DNA from: Caldifarciminota bacterium
Lineage (GTDB): Bacteria; Hydrothermota; Hydrothermia; LBFQ01; DSFT01
Reading direction: 5' to 3'
NCBI GenBank assembly: GCA_015494735.1
Contig: WGAQ01000157.1
Span: forward strand, 1-39,147
Length of the DNA: 39,147 nt
A program made the position numbers and the translations under genes. Below the pieces are notes generated by a model. It did not search any database. It was given only the letters and a program-made list of their open reading frames with translations, and was not told the origin of the DNA. Position 1 is the stretch's first letter. Every line of letters starts with the position of its first letter. Positions 7,496-16,308 of this stretch are shown here, piece after piece.

Positions 7496-9211
7496 CTATC
7501 CGGATGTGGGGCCCGAATCCCCCTTCATCTCCTGCAGGATAGTTTCCACCTCCTGTCTGAGGGATTCGGCATCCTCCGGGTGCAGAATGCTCCTGATTAT
7601 GGGCATTATTCTGAACTCCATCGTCTGTGGCAATTCGTCCGGCGGTGCCATGAAGAGGGTATGCCCCACCGTCAGGTCTTCCCCCACCTTCTGCTTCAGT
7701 CTTTCGTTTATGGTGCGAAAGAGTCTGAGCACTGTATTCAGGTGGGGATAGCCCTTTTCCCTGTAGAAGGACTTCAGAACCTCTTCGTCCGGCATGAGCC
7801 TGTAGAATGCGAATCTGCGCTTAAGGGCCATGTCCAGTTTATCTATGCTCCTGTCTGTGGTGTTCATGGTGGCAATGAGGTACAGGTTTTCCGGAACCAC
7901 CAGTTTCTCACCGGAGTAGGGGAGGGTGATGGGGCTTCCCCTGTATTCGAGGGCGTAGAGCAATTCTCCGAGAATCTGTATCACGTTGCCCCTGTTGAAT
8001 TCATCCAGGATGACCACATAGTTGCGGGAGGGATTTTCGTAGGCCTGCATGGCTATACGCTTGAAGATTCCGTCCCTGACTGCGAATTTGCCTTCCCTGT
8101 CCGGCCGTATGCCTTCCATGAATTCTTCGTAGGAATAGGAGGGGTGAATCTGGAGCATCACGAAGTTGTTCCCTGCTATCTCCCGCGCTGCCCTGAGGGC
8201 CAGATGGGTCTTTCCGGTTCCCACGGGTCCGTATATTATGACCTGCCTGTACCTTCTCAGGAGGCGAATTACGGGGTGCTCTTCCTGTCCGGAGGGGATG
8301 AACACCGTGTCCGTCGATGGTTTCAGGGACTTTTCGAGGAGGCCGGCAACATCGTCGGCCCTGTTCCTGTCTATCCTTGCCACCTTGAAGGACCAGGATG
8401 GGAGGAGGGGGTCGTTATCTATGTCGCTTATGGTGCCGTCCGCATAGGGGGCGTTGGCAGCCTGTATATTCCACAGGAGGGGTTCCCTGTCGTGGTACTT
8501 CTGCCTTTCCTTCATGGGGGGTGAAAGATGGAGAAGATAGGAGTCGGAGTGGGTTTCCCTGGAGAGTATGATTCTCCCGTAGGATACCCGTGCTTCCAGT
8601 CGGTCCATTCCCATAACGGGCTCCAGTTTTATGTTCAAACTCCTCTCCGCATGACGCCTTATGACTTCCAGGGATGAGGACAGTTCCGTTGCTTCCAGTC
8701 TCAGGAATCCTATGAGTCTGTCCCTGACCAGTTCGAACAATTCCCTCGATGGCTCGAATCCCTTCCACATCTCCATAATGAGAATCTTGTTCTCGAAGAG
8801 TTCGTGGGAGAAGAGGGTTTCCTCGAAGAAATCCTTCACCGGCTCCCCTTCCTCCAGAGCTCTGCTGTGCAGGTAGTATATGCGCAGGTGATTCCTGAGG
8901 CCCTCCATTATGTTGAGGAATCTGAATTTGTTTCTGCGATATACGTATTTCAGAAAGGGTTTGAAGGGAACGGGGGCGTTCCTCATGTCGGCAAATTTGA
9001 CGTAGGCCCTCGATGCGTACGTTTCGAATATTTCCACTATTATCTGCGGAATCTGATACGGGAACTGCCTGTCGATGAAGTGGGCAATTAATACGCCCTC
9101 CTTCTTCCTCAAATGCAGGTCGAAATCCCCTATTTCGATTTTTGCCTTATTGTCCTCCCACTCGATTTCCAGTATGGGTATGTCTAACAGCTCCCTCAGG
9201 AATTCAACCAT
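7496..9211 (-). CDS. McrB-type AAA+ ATPase without a McrC partner
   Basis: 571 residues. The C-terminal half is a McrB-family AAA+ NTPase: Walker A GPVGTGKT (328-335), Walker B VVILDEFNRG (399-408), the family signature MNTTDRS (449-455) and the RRF arginine-finger region (about 465-467). The N-terminal 300 residues are not recognised; they would form the target- or partner-binding module. Classical McrBC restricts modified DNA and needs the nuclease McrC, normally encoded next to mcrB. Here the next gene is a crotonase and the upstream one is rsmI, so the nuclease is missing or elsewhere. Two tandem promoter boxes precede the ATG. Confidence 0.85.
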   Translation of the reverse strand: MVEFLRELLDIPILEIEWEDNKAKIEIGDFDLHLRKKEGVLIAHFIDRQFPYQIPQIIVEIFETYASRAYVKFADMRNAPVPFKPFLKYVYRRNKFRFLNIMEGLRNHLRIYYLHSRALEEGEPVKDFFEETLFSHELFENKILIMEMWKGFEPSRELFELVRDRLIGFLRLEATELSSSLEVIRRHAERSLNIKLEPVMGMDRLEARVSYGRIILSRETHSDSYLLHLSPPMKERQKYHDREPLLWNIQAANAPYADGTISDIDNDPLLPSWSFKVARIDRNRADDVAGLLEKSLKPSTDTVFIPSGQEEHPVIRLLRRYRQVIIYGPVGTGKTHLALRAAREIAGNNFVMLQIHPSYSYEEFMEGIRPDREGKFAVRDGIFKRIAMQAYENPSRNYVVILDEFNRGNVIQILGELLYALEYRGSPITLPYSGEKLVVPENLYLIATMNTTDRSIDKLDMALKRRFAFYRLMPDEEVLKSFYREKGYPHLNTVLRLFRTINERLKQKVGEDLTVGHTLFMAPPDELPQTMEFRIMPIIRSILHPEDAESLRQEVETILQEMKGDSGPTSG

Positions 9212-9217
9212 TTTTCA

Positions 9218-9237
9218 AAGTTTACAGAAAGTTTACA
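9218..9237 (-). promoter_or_regulatory. Tandem promoter boxes of the McrB-type gene
   Basis: Two identical TGTAAACTT boxes on the minus strand (9229-9237 and 9218-9226), 11 bases apart. The second ends 6 bases before the ATG; they lie directly after the rsmI stop. The pair could give two starts or be a duplicated recognition site. Confidence 0.55.
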
Positions 9238-9238
9238 G

Positions 9239-9910
9239 TCAGATGCGTTTTTCCTTCGATACGACTATGACGATTTCCCCCCTGGGCTTCACCCTCTCCA
9301 TGACCTCCGATAGCCATCCGAATATGTACTCTTCGTGCATCTTGGTCATCTCCCGCCCTATGAAGACCCGCCTGTCTCCCATCACTTCCAGGATTTCTTT
9401 CAATGTCCTCTCTATTCGATGGGGAGATTCGTAGAGGATTATACTCCCTTCGAATTCGGCCAGCTCCTCCAGTCTCCTGCGGCGCTTCCCCTCCTTCCTG
9501 GGGAGGAATCCCTCGAATATGAACCTGTCCGTCGGGAGACCGGAGACGCTGAGGGCTGCTATAATGGCGGAGGGTCCCGGAACGGGCAGGACCTCTATTC
9601 CCTCCTCCCTTGCCATCCTTACCAGCCTGTAGCCGGGGTCCGATATGGTGGGGGTGCCCGCATCCGATATGAGGGCCACGCTTTTCCCCTCCTTCAGCAT
9701 CTGGATAATCTGGGGTGCCCTCGTCTTTTCGTTGCCCTCGAAGTAGGATATGAGGGGTCTGTCGATGCCGTAGTGCTGGAGGAATTTCTTTGCATGCCGT
9801 GTATCCTCGCACGCTATGGCATCCACCCCCTTCAGAACCTCCAGCGCCCTCAGGGTTATATCCCCGAGATTCCCTATCGGAGTCGAAACCACGTACAGCT
9901 TACCTGCCAT
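9239..9910 (-). CDS. rsmI: 16S rRNA 2'-O-methyltransferase RsmI
   Basis: Methylates the ribose of C1402 in 16S rRNA, stabilising the decoding centre. It is a tetrapyrrole-methylase fold protein. Family motifs are visible in order: VSTPIGNLGDIT at the N-terminus, ACEDTR, the SAM-binding loop ISDAGTPTISDPG, and VPGPSAIIAALS. 223 residues, a usual length. A longer in-frame start (10036) exists, but the family begins just before LYVVSTPIGNL, and ATG 9910 has GTGGAG upstream and an ATTAAAATT box 9 bases away. It is divergent from the small gene at 9954. Confidence 0.93.
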   Translation of the reverse strand: MAGKLYVVSTPIGNLGDITLRALEVLKGVDAIACEDTRHAKKFLQHYGIDRPLISYFEGNEKTRAPQIIQMLKEGKSVALISDAGTPTISDPGYRLVRMAREEGIEVLPVPGPSAIIAALSVSGLPTDRFIFEGFLPRKEGKRRRRLEELAEFEGSIILYESPHRIERTLKEILEVMGDRRVFIGREMTKMHEEYIFGWLSEVMERVKPRGEIVIVVSKEKRI

Positions 9911-9919
9911 CTGCTCCAC

Positions 9920-9928
9920 AATTTTAAT
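9920..9928 (-). promoter_or_regulatory. Promoter box of rsmI
   Basis: Minus strand ATTAAAATT, 9 bases before ATG 9910; the spacer contains a GGAG, so this start could be leaderless or minimally led. Confidence 0.5.
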
Positions 9929-9938
9929 AGGCCCTTCC

Positions 9939-9947
9939 TTTAAAATT
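9939..9947 (+). promoter_or_regulatory. Leaderless-type promoter box of the gene at 9954
   Basis: TTTAAAATT, 6 bases before GTG 9954. It is divergent from the rsmI box, with 10 bases between the two boxes. Confidence 0.5.
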
Positions 9948-9953
9948 CGGTGG

Positions 9954-10292
9954 GTGAACGTGCTCCTGATTCCGGAGACCATAGAGCGCCACATCGGAAG
10001 GGGAGTGAAAGTGAATACCGGAGCCGATACCCTCATCCTGAGGAAGGGGTTTATCTCCGTGATTCTAAAGGTCGATTACTGGAGGGATGGACTCGTCTGC
10101 TTTCGCATCGTAAAGGGGAAACTCCTCATGTGGATTCTTTCTATGCTGGGCATCGTGCCCTCCGGAGGCGGCCGCCTGTGCCTGGACTTCTCCCGGGACT
10201 ATCCCGGCATGGTGGTGGAGGATGCGAGGGTGACGGATGGGGGTCTCCTTCTGCGTATCACTTTCGAGGAAGGAAGGGAATTAGGTTTCTGA
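9954..10292 (+). CDS. Uncharacterised 112-residue protein
   Basis: Not recognised. The start is the GTG at 9954, 6 bases after a TTTAAAATT box; upstream in-frame ATGs lie inside rsmI on the other strand. The sequence alternates short beta-strands ('ADTLILRKGFISVILKV', 'LVCFRIVKGKLLMWIL') and lacks a signal peptide or cysteine motif. The last 35 bases overlap the convergent patatin gene. The product looks like a small beta-rich domain; no function is proposed. Confidence 0.5.
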   Translation: MNVLLIPETIERHIGRGVKVNTGADTLILRKGFISVILKVDYWRDGLVCFRIVKGKLLMWILSMLGIVPSGGGRLCLDFSRDYPGMVVEDARVTDGGLLLRITFEEGRELGF

Positions 10293-11133
10293 TTCGCTCC
10301 ATCAAACCCATCTTCTCCACCTCTCTGGATTCCAGGTAGGCTTTCGTTATCCTGTATCCCTGTTCTATCAACTCCTTTGCTCTGGAGAAGTCGAATATGG
10401 AGATGGGGGTTTCGGGCTCGAGTTTTATATAGTGGAGTTTCACATCCCTGTGCTTCTCAATTTCCCATTCGTGCTCCTTTATCTTGAGCCTGATGAGGTA
10501 ATCCATGGTGCGGGAGATGATTTCGAACAGGCCGGTCACCTTTTCGTCTATATGCCTCCTTCCCACTATGTGGAGGGCGTATATCTCCTTCGCCCCCTTC
10601 TCTATGGCTATCCTGTACGGAAGATTGCTCACGAATCCCCCGTCTATCAGTCGTCTTCCCTTGTAGGTCCAGGGGGGGAAGTATGGCGGGAGGGCAGAGG
10701 AGGCCATAAGAGCATCCAGGAGGGGGTCCGATTTGTTTTCTCCGAAGACGAAGACCTCGTATCGGTCTATGTCGAATGCGGGAACGTAGAAATCCAGTTG
10801 CAATTCGGCGAATGTTCTGGCGGGGAGGACCCTCTGGAGGAAGTTGTACAGGGCTCTGTTCGTGAAGAGACTTTCGGAGTTCCTGATGAATCTCCACAGG
10901 GCCCTTAGCCTTCCCTCCGGGAATATGTCCTTCCTCCTGACCTTCAGCCACAGCTGTTCCAGCTCCGATATGCCCTCCAGGTCGGGCTTGTACGAGAAGT
11001 AGGCCCCGTTCAGGGAACCGATGGAAACCCCTATGACCATATCGAACTGTATGCCCTTCTCCACAAGGGCTCTGAGGGCACCCACCTGAAGGGCCCCCTT
11101 GTTGGAACCTCCGCTCAGTATCAGCGCTCTCAT
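10258..11133 (-). CDS. Patatin-like phospholipase (RssA type)
   Basis: Serine lipid hydrolase with a Ser-Asp dyad. The oxyanion loop GGSNKG (8-13), nucleophile elbow GVSIGS (S37) and DGG motif (D164) are all present, as is an acyl-group pocket region with LMASSALPPYFPP. 291 residues, typical for bacterial RssA/YchK proteins. No signal peptide, so cytoplasmic or peripheral. The ATG overlaps the stop of the tyrosine-kinase gene (ATGA), so the two are made together. The lipid substrate is unknown. Confidence 0.9.
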   Translation of the reverse strand: MRALILSGGSNKGALQVGALRALVEKGIQFDMVIGVSIGSLNGAYFSYKPDLEGISELEQLWLKVRRKDIFPEGRLRALWRFIRNSESLFTNRALYNFLQRVLPARTFAELQLDFYVPAFDIDRYEVFVFGENKSDPLLDALMASSALPPYFPPWTYKGRRLIDGGFVSNLPYRIAIEKGAKEIYALHIVGRRHIDEKVTGLFEIISRTMDYLIRLKIKEHEWEIEKHRDVKLHYIKLEPETPISIFDFSRAKELIEQGYRITKAYLESREVEKMGLMERIRNLIPFLPRK

Positions 11134-13325
11134 GATGAACTGTTGTAATATTTGCGATAATACCTGTAGTACCTGTAGTATCCGGTTCTGGTGAATCCCA
11201 CGGAATTGAGGATGTAGGCTATGATGTCCTGTGCCTCCAGCATGGACATGGCCCTTTCTATGGCTTCCACCTGCGTATGGGAAGCCCTTATGATGAAAAA
11301 CACCTTCCCCAGTTTCTCCACCGTCAGGGTGGTTTCCGCCACGTTCAGCACGGGGGGTATATCCATCAGGATGTAATCGTATTTCCCTTCCAGGTATTCC
11401 ATGAGACGGTCGTACTCCGGACTGGAGAAGACAGCGATGGGGTCTATGAATCTCCTGCCCGCGGGAATTATGTGCAGGGTCTCTTTCACGGGATGTATTA
11501 TGGAATCGAAGTCCGCCCCTTCCGTTATGTTGGTCAGGCCTTCTGCCTCCTTCAAATCGAACATCTCCGATATGTTCTTCTTCCTCATGTCCCCGTCCAC
11601 CACGACCACGCTCTTCTTCATCATGGCCAGAACTGCTGCCAGATTTATCAGGAAGAAGGTTTTTCCCTCCCCCTGAATGGAACTGGTGGCTCCAGTCTTC
11701 TTAATGTTCCTGTTGATGATTTCCCTGAGGGCGATTATCCTGAAGGACTCGAGGGCTCCGGAGCCCTGAATCAGTTTGTTCCTCAGGTCCTTCAGGAGTA
11801 TGTTGATGGGCATTTCGTCCTCGTCCTCTATGTAGGGTATTTCGTAGAGCTTCTCCTTGGGAATGTTGAGCTTTATGGCCACTTCATCGGGGTCCCTCAC
11901 CGTGTTGGATGCGTACTCCACTATGAGAATGTAAGATATTGCAAACAGGAGTGCGAATAGGAGGGATGCTAACAGGTTTCTCTTCCAGTGCCTTCCCCGG
12001 ATGACCCTTTCCATTTCGATTTCCATAATCTTGAAATCCGGAACCACCTCCGCCTCTTCTATGCGGATTTCCTCCAGTCTCTGGGAGAGGAGGGTCAGTA
12101 TGTCCTCGATGGCTTTCTTCCTGGCCTGGAGGGTGAGGGCCTCTTTTTCGTTCTCCATGGAGCGTCCTATCATGTTCTTTATGTTCCTCTCCTTGAGTTT
12201 TATGTACTGAAGGCGGGATTCCATATTCTTGAGCCTCTCCTTCACCATCCTTTTCAGGGATTCCCTCATCTGCTCCAGACGGCTCTCCATTATGCGGTAT
12301 TCCTGACTCTCCTTCCCGTAGAGTATGCCCATCAGATTCAGACTGTCCTGGAGAGTGTAAAGGGCCTTCAGCCTCTCCCTCAGGAGGTCATCCGATGTTA
12401 TTATGTACTCCAGACCCTCCTCCCTGTTCAGCCATCTGCGGAGAAAATCGATTTCCGTTTCTATCTCTATCTTCTGCCTTTCCAGCTCCAGGAGTTCCGC
12501 CCACGCGGGGCTCTTCCTGTCTATTTCCACATACGCGTTGCGCAGACGGAACACCCTGATCTGGTAATTGATTTTGTCCAGTTCCTCCATGTAATTGTTG
12601 ATCTGTCTGGAGATGAACCTCTTGCTGTTCTGATACTTCAGGGTCTTATCCCGCATGTTGTACTTGAGGATGAATCGGGAGAATCTGTCCACCACCTCCT
12701 TCACGTACGGGTCCCCTTCGGAAACCTGAAATATGACCACCTTCAGATTATCCTCTCCCAGCATGGGGGATTCCACATTCCTCGATATTCCAAGCATTTC
12801 CTGTATGTTCATCACCTTTATGTGGAGTTTTCTGTACAGTCTCTCCGCTGCCTGTTCGGATGAGAGGAATCTCAGTTTCACATCCCCATCCCGGTCCGCC
12901 CTCACTTCCACGTAGGGGTTGTCCACGTTGACCCTTACAGTTATGGTCTCCTGCGGAGGGATTTCCTTCACTCTGATGGACAGAATCTTCATCCTGGGAG
13001 GGGATTTCTCTTCCACCACGAATCTGTATCCCGTGGAATCGACGAATTCCCGTATCACTTCCCGGCTGGCAATCATGGCCAGGAGTTTCTGCTCCGGGGG
13101 AACTTCCTTGCGGCCCATGTAGAGGTAGGGGAGTATGCTCTGCGACTCCTTTCGGGTTTCATAGGGGATGAATTTGGCTCTCGATATGTAGAGCTCGTAG
13201 GTCTTTTCCATCAGGGTGAGTGCAATTCCCAGTATCAGGAATACGATGAAACTGGCGACGATTTCCCTCCAGTAATGCCTTACATAGTAGAGACCTGTTG
13301 CCAGCAGGTCGTTGTTTACGTTCAA
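11130..13325 (-). CDS. Wzc-type polysaccharide co-polymerase with tyrosine kinase domain
   Basis: 731 residues. Wzz-type chain-length domain: TM helix about 20-38, a long periplasmic region with coiled coil (about 220-430), and a second TM near 460-480. The cytoplasmic BY-kinase domain follows: Walker A SSIQGEGKT (K555), Walker A' VVVVDGD (573-579), Walker B YILMDIPP (651-658), and a C-terminal autophosphorylation cluster of eight tyrosines (YY-R-YY-R-YY-RK-YY). Such proteins control polymer length and export of capsule or exopolysaccharide. No glycosyltransferase, Wza or Wzy gene is nearby. The start is TTG 13325, two bases from the upstream stop, with GGGAG as ribosome site. Confidence 0.9.
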   Translation of the reverse strand: MNVNNDLLATGLYYVRHYWREIVASFIVFLILGIALTLMEKTYELYISRAKFIPYETRKESQSILPYLYMGRKEVPPEQKLLAMIASREVIREFVDSTGYRFVVEEKSPPRMKILSIRVKEIPPQETITVRVNVDNPYVEVRADRDGDVKLRFLSSEQAAERLYRKLHIKVMNIQEMLGISRNVESPMLGEDNLKVVIFQVSEGDPYVKEVVDRFSRFILKYNMRDKTLKYQNSKRFISRQINNYMEELDKINYQIRVFRLRNAYVEIDRKSPAWAELLELERQKIEIETEIDFLRRWLNREEGLEYIITSDDLLRERLKALYTLQDSLNLMGILYGKESQEYRIMESRLEQMRESLKRMVKERLKNMESRLQYIKLKERNIKNMIGRSMENEKEALTLQARKKAIEDILTLLSQRLEEIRIEEAEVVPDFKIMEIEMERVIRGRHWKRNLLASLLFALLFAISYILIVEYASNTVRDPDEVAIKLNIPKEKLYEIPYIEDEDEMPINILLKDLRNKLIQGSGALESFRIIALREIINRNIKKTGATSSIQGEGKTFFLINLAAVLAMMKKSVVVVDGDMRKKNISEMFDLKEAEGLTNITEGADFDSIIHPVKETLHIIPAGRRFIDPIAVFSSPEYDRLMEYLEGKYDYILMDIPPVLNVAETTLTVEKLGKVFFIIRASHTQVEAIERAMSMLEAQDIIAYILNSVGFTRTGYYRYYRYYRKYYNSSS

Positions 13326-13326
13326 A

Positions 13327-14223
13327 CTACTGGGCTCCCTTCTCCCTCAGGTATATGTCCACTATCTGCTGGGCCACGTACTTTTCATTCTTGAAGATCT
13401 TCGATGCGGTGTCGTACAGGACGGGGGGTGGAAAGTCCGGAGGTATCTGAAATGTGGTCTCATCTATCTTGGGATTCTCGTTCACCTTCTCGGCCTCCAC
13501 CAGGAGCTGCTTCCCCGTCAGAACCTCGCTTCCCAGGATTATGTTCTTCCAGAGGAAGATTCGTATGTCCTTTCCGTAAACCTTGTAAACCTCTGCATCC
13601 TTGCCCGCAATCTTCTTTATGGTGGGGAGTTTCTCTATCATGGCGGCGTAGAGGAATCCGAGGGACATCTCCTTGGAGAGACCCCTTATGATGGGCCCGA
13701 GTTTCTTCCTCGTCTCAGCAGAGGCGGTGTCCCATATCTCGTGAAGGACCACATACAGGGCGTTGGGTCTTCTGGAGCCCTCCCACACGTAATTGGCGCA
13801 TACCAGCTGTCTGATTCCATTCACCTCCTTGACCACCTTGTTCTTCTTCAGGCAGTAGGGATTGCCCTTCACATATTCGCCCTTCTCCTTATCGTAGTAC
13901 ATTACCCCCGGCTCGTCCTTTATTCTGTATTTCACGCATTCACAGGACAGTTTGTAGGAAGTTATGTAATCCGGTGTCTGAATCCTGAGGGTCTTTATGG
14001 GCACGGAGCCCGCTTTTGTATCCTTGGCCCTCTTCTGCCTGTGACCCCAGTTGTCGAATATGAGGTACTCTTTTCCCTCTTCCACACCGCTTATCTTGTA
14101 GAGGACCTCCCCCTTTTCGATTTCGTAGGGTCTGAATACGTCCTCCAGTTCCGCGGTGGCATAGTCTATGCTCTCTCCACCGCATGCGGTTATGAAGAAG
14201 AGCAGGGGTAGAATTCTCTTCAT
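13327..14223 (-). CDS. Uncharacterised lipoprotein
   Basis: 298 residues with a lipoprotein signal and lipobox ITAC (C14). Mature residues 30-130 look beta-rich and contain several cysteines (LSCECVKY, NPYCLKK, LVCANYV); the C-terminal half is helical. No family recognised. It sits between rpiB (start/stop share one base, TAATG) and the Wzc-type kinase, so it is likely expressed with both and may belong to the envelope-polysaccharide function of the kinase; that is inference from position. Confidence 0.65.
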   Translation of the reverse strand: MKRILPLLFFITACGGESIDYATAELEDVFRPYEIEKGEVLYKISGVEEGKEYLIFDNWGHRQKRAKDTKAGSVPIKTLRIQTPDYITSYKLSCECVKYRIKDEPGVMYYDKEKGEYVKGNPYCLKKNKVVKEVNGIRQLVCANYVWEGSRRPNALYVVLHEIWDTASAETRKKLGPIIRGLSKEMSLGFLYAAMIEKLPTIKKIAGKDAEVYKVYGKDIRIFLWKNIILGSEVLTGKQLLVEAEKVNENPKIDETTFQIPPDFPPPVLYDTASKIFKNEKYVAQQIVDIYLREKGAQ

Positions 14224-14672
14224 TATGAATTCCTCCTGTTTTCGTATTCCACTATCTTATTCACCCTCCTGGCGTGCCTTCCCCCCTCGAAGGGTGTGTT
14301 CAGAAATACTTCCACCGTGGTTATGGCGTCCTGGAGACTTATAAAATCGGCGGGAAGGGCCAGAACATTGGCATCGTTGTGCTGGCGGGCGAGTCGGGCG
14401 AATGTGGGGTTTATGCACAGGGCGGAGCGAATTCCGGGCACTTTGTTGGCTGCTATGCTAGAGCCCTGCCCTGTGGAGCATATAACTATACCGAATCTGG
14501 ATTCCCCCCTGGCGACGGATTCGGCGCATGGGATGATGTAGTCCGGATAGTCTGTGGATTCCCCGGAATTGGTGCCGAAATCCACCACCTCGTATCCCTT
14601 TTCCCTGAGGTAGGATTTCAGGTGTTCCTTCAAACGATATCCCCTGTGATCACTGGCTATCGAGATTTTCAT
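14223..14672 (-). CDS. rpiB: Ribose-5-phosphate isomerase B
   Basis: Interconverts ribose-5-phosphate and ribulose-5-phosphate. Family motifs: SDHRGY at the N-terminus (His9), GIVICSTGQGSSIAANK with the catalytic C65 and T67, and RQHNDANVLALPA with H98. 149 residues, normal. The gene begins inside the 3' end of the ftsI-like gene (23-base overlap), but TTTAAAATT lies 8 bases before the ATG, so it probably has its own leaderless transcript as well as read-through. With deoC upstream, the region links ribose and deoxyribose phosphate metabolism. Confidence 0.93.
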   Translation of the reverse strand: MKISIASDHRGYRLKEHLKSYLREKGYEVVDFGTNSGESTDYPDYIIPCAESVARGESRFGIVICSTGQGSSIAANKVPGIRSALCINPTFARLARQHNDANVLALPADFISLQDAITTVEVFLNTPFEGGRHARRVNKIVEYENRRNS

Positions 14673-16308
14673 GGATTCTTAATTTTAAAGGGTTGTCCGG
14701 ATGCAATATGCTATCGTAATTCAGGATCTGGAGGGCAATTTCTCTGAATACCGGTGCCGCCACCGTCCCCCCGTACTTATTCCTCTGTGGCTCGTCCACC
14801 ACAACGTATATAAGGTACCTGGGTGTGTCCACCGGGAAGAATCCTATGAAAGAGGTTACCACCCTTGTGTCGCTGTATGTGCCCGTATTCGGGTCGAACT
14901 TCTGGGCCGTCCCTGTCTTGCCGGCCACCTTCAGTCCATCTATCCGGGCATGCCTTCCGGAGCCGCTATCCACCACCACGGTGAGGAGGCTCTTCAATCT
15001 CCGTGCTGTGGAGTCGTCCATGCACCTGCGGACAACCACCCTTTTACCGTACGTTTTATCCCCCACCTTCAGGAGCAGGCGGGGAGCCAGGAGCCATCCA
15101 CCGTTGGCTATGCACGAATAGGCCATGGCCATCTGGATTCCGCTCACAGAGAGCCCCTGTCCCATGGCCCAGTTGGCGATTTCGATTCTGCGTTTTCTCT
15201 TTATGAGTCTGCCGTTGGTTTCCCCATTCAGGAGTATATCCGTCTTCAGACCGAAGCCCACCCTGCGGAATATGGCATAGAGGCTATCTGCCCCTATCAT
15301 GAGGCCCAGTTTTGCGAATGCCGTATTGACCGAATGGGCCAGGGCATGGCGCCAGGTTATGTATCCCGTCTCGTTCGTGACGTTCCTTATCCTGTATCTC
15401 CCTATCCTGAGACCGCCCCGGGGGACGAAGACGGAATCATCCTCTTTTATGAGGCCCATCTCCAGGGCTTTTGCCATGGTGAATATCTTCACCGTCGAAC
15501 CGGGCTCGTACTGATACTGCACTGCATAGTTCACGTATCCCCGCCCCTTCTTCCGGGGATTCCTGTACTGGGCCATTGCCAGCACTTCCCCCGTGCCCGG
15601 GTCCACCACTATGGCGAATCCCCAGTTGGCATCCTCCTCCAGAACCTTGCCCTTCAGGGCCCGGTATGCTATCGTCTGGATGGCCATATCCAGGGTGGTC
15701 CTCACGTCCTTCCCGGGAAGGGGCTCCTTTCTGGTTGCTATGTAGAACCTTTCTCCCACGGCGCTCTGGAGGAAGTACTCATAACCGCTCTTCCCCCTGA
15801 TGAAATCTTCCAGCGTCTTTTCGAGCCCCTCCTTCCCGGTGAGGCTCTGTCCCACATCCCTCCCTGCAAATCCCACCACATTTCTGGCCACCTCGTCGAA
15901 GGGATAGATGCGGTCGTATGTCTTTATGGCGGATATGCCCCTCACCTTGCGGGACATGACCAGGGGCTTGTATTCGATGGGCACGTTCTTCTTCAGGAGC
16001 TTCCACTGTCCGGGTTTTATGTTCAGGGGTTTTATCCCCAGTTCGGACAGGAGCCCCACGTAGTCGAATACGCTGTCCTTTACGACCCGCTGATATAAAT
16101 CCAGAACCGGAATGCTCAGGGCCATGGGCCTCTGGTTTCTGTCGTATATTCCTCCCCTGAAGGGGGGCCTTTTGATGATTCGAAGAGATTGCTTCTCAGC
16201 CAGTTTTCTGTACTCTTCAATTCCGATTATCTGAATCCTTGCCAGGAGGGCCACCACCAGAAGAAACCACACTATCACGCCCACCTGGACCGCCCTCAGC
16301 CTCCACAT
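14650..16308 (-). CDS. Septal class B penicillin-binding protein, FtsI-like
   Basis: Peptidoglycan transpeptidase of the division machinery. A cytoplasmic stub is followed by one TM helix (about 8-26), a PBP dimerisation domain beginning at RPPFRGGIYDRN, and the transpeptidase domain with SxxK (STVK, S271-K274), SxN (SVN, 326-328) and KTG (464-466). 552 residues, normal. An FtsL-like gene precedes it, as in division clusters, but mraZ, mraW and the mur genes are absent. ATG 16308 has AAGGAG about 10 bases upstream, inside the ftsL-like gene, and the two frames overlap by 92 bases. Confidence 0.9.
   Translation of the reverse strand: MWRLRAVQVGVIVWFLLVVALLARIQIIGIEEYRKLAEKQSLRIIKRPPFRGGIYDRNQRPMALSIPVLDLYQRVVKDSVFDYVGLLSELGIKPLNIKPGQWKLLKKNVPIEYKPLVMSRKVRGISAIKTYDRIYPFDEVARNVVGFAGRDVGQSLTGKEGLEKTLEDFIRGKSGYEYFLQSAVGERFYIATRKEPLPGKDVRTTLDMAIQTIAYRALKGKVLEEDANWGFAIVVDPGTGEVLAMAQYRNPRKKGRGYVNYAVQYQYEPGSTVKIFTMAKALEMGLIKEDDSVFVPRGGLRIGRYRIRNVTNETGYITWRHALAHSVNTAFAKLGLMIGADSLYAIFRRVGFGLKTDILLNGETNGRLIKRKRRIEIANWAMGQGLSVSGIQMAMAYSCIANGGWLLAPRLLLKVGDKTYGKRVVVRRCMDDSTARRLKSLLTVVVDSGSGRHARIDGLKVAGKTGTAQKFDPNTGTYSDTRVVTSFIGFFPVDTPRYLIYVVVDEPQRNKYGGTVAAPVFREIALQILNYDSILHPDNPLKLRIHENLDSQ
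14681..14689 (-). promoter_or_regulatory. Leaderless-type promoter box of rpiB
   Basis: Minus strand TTTAAAATT, 8 bases before the rpiB ATG, located inside the ftsI-like coding region. Confidence 0.55.

Noticed and set aside
9239..10036. A longer rsmI starting at 10036
   Set aside because: The extra 42 residues resemble no RsmI and cross the divergent promoters; ATG 9910 has an SD-like GGAG and a box.
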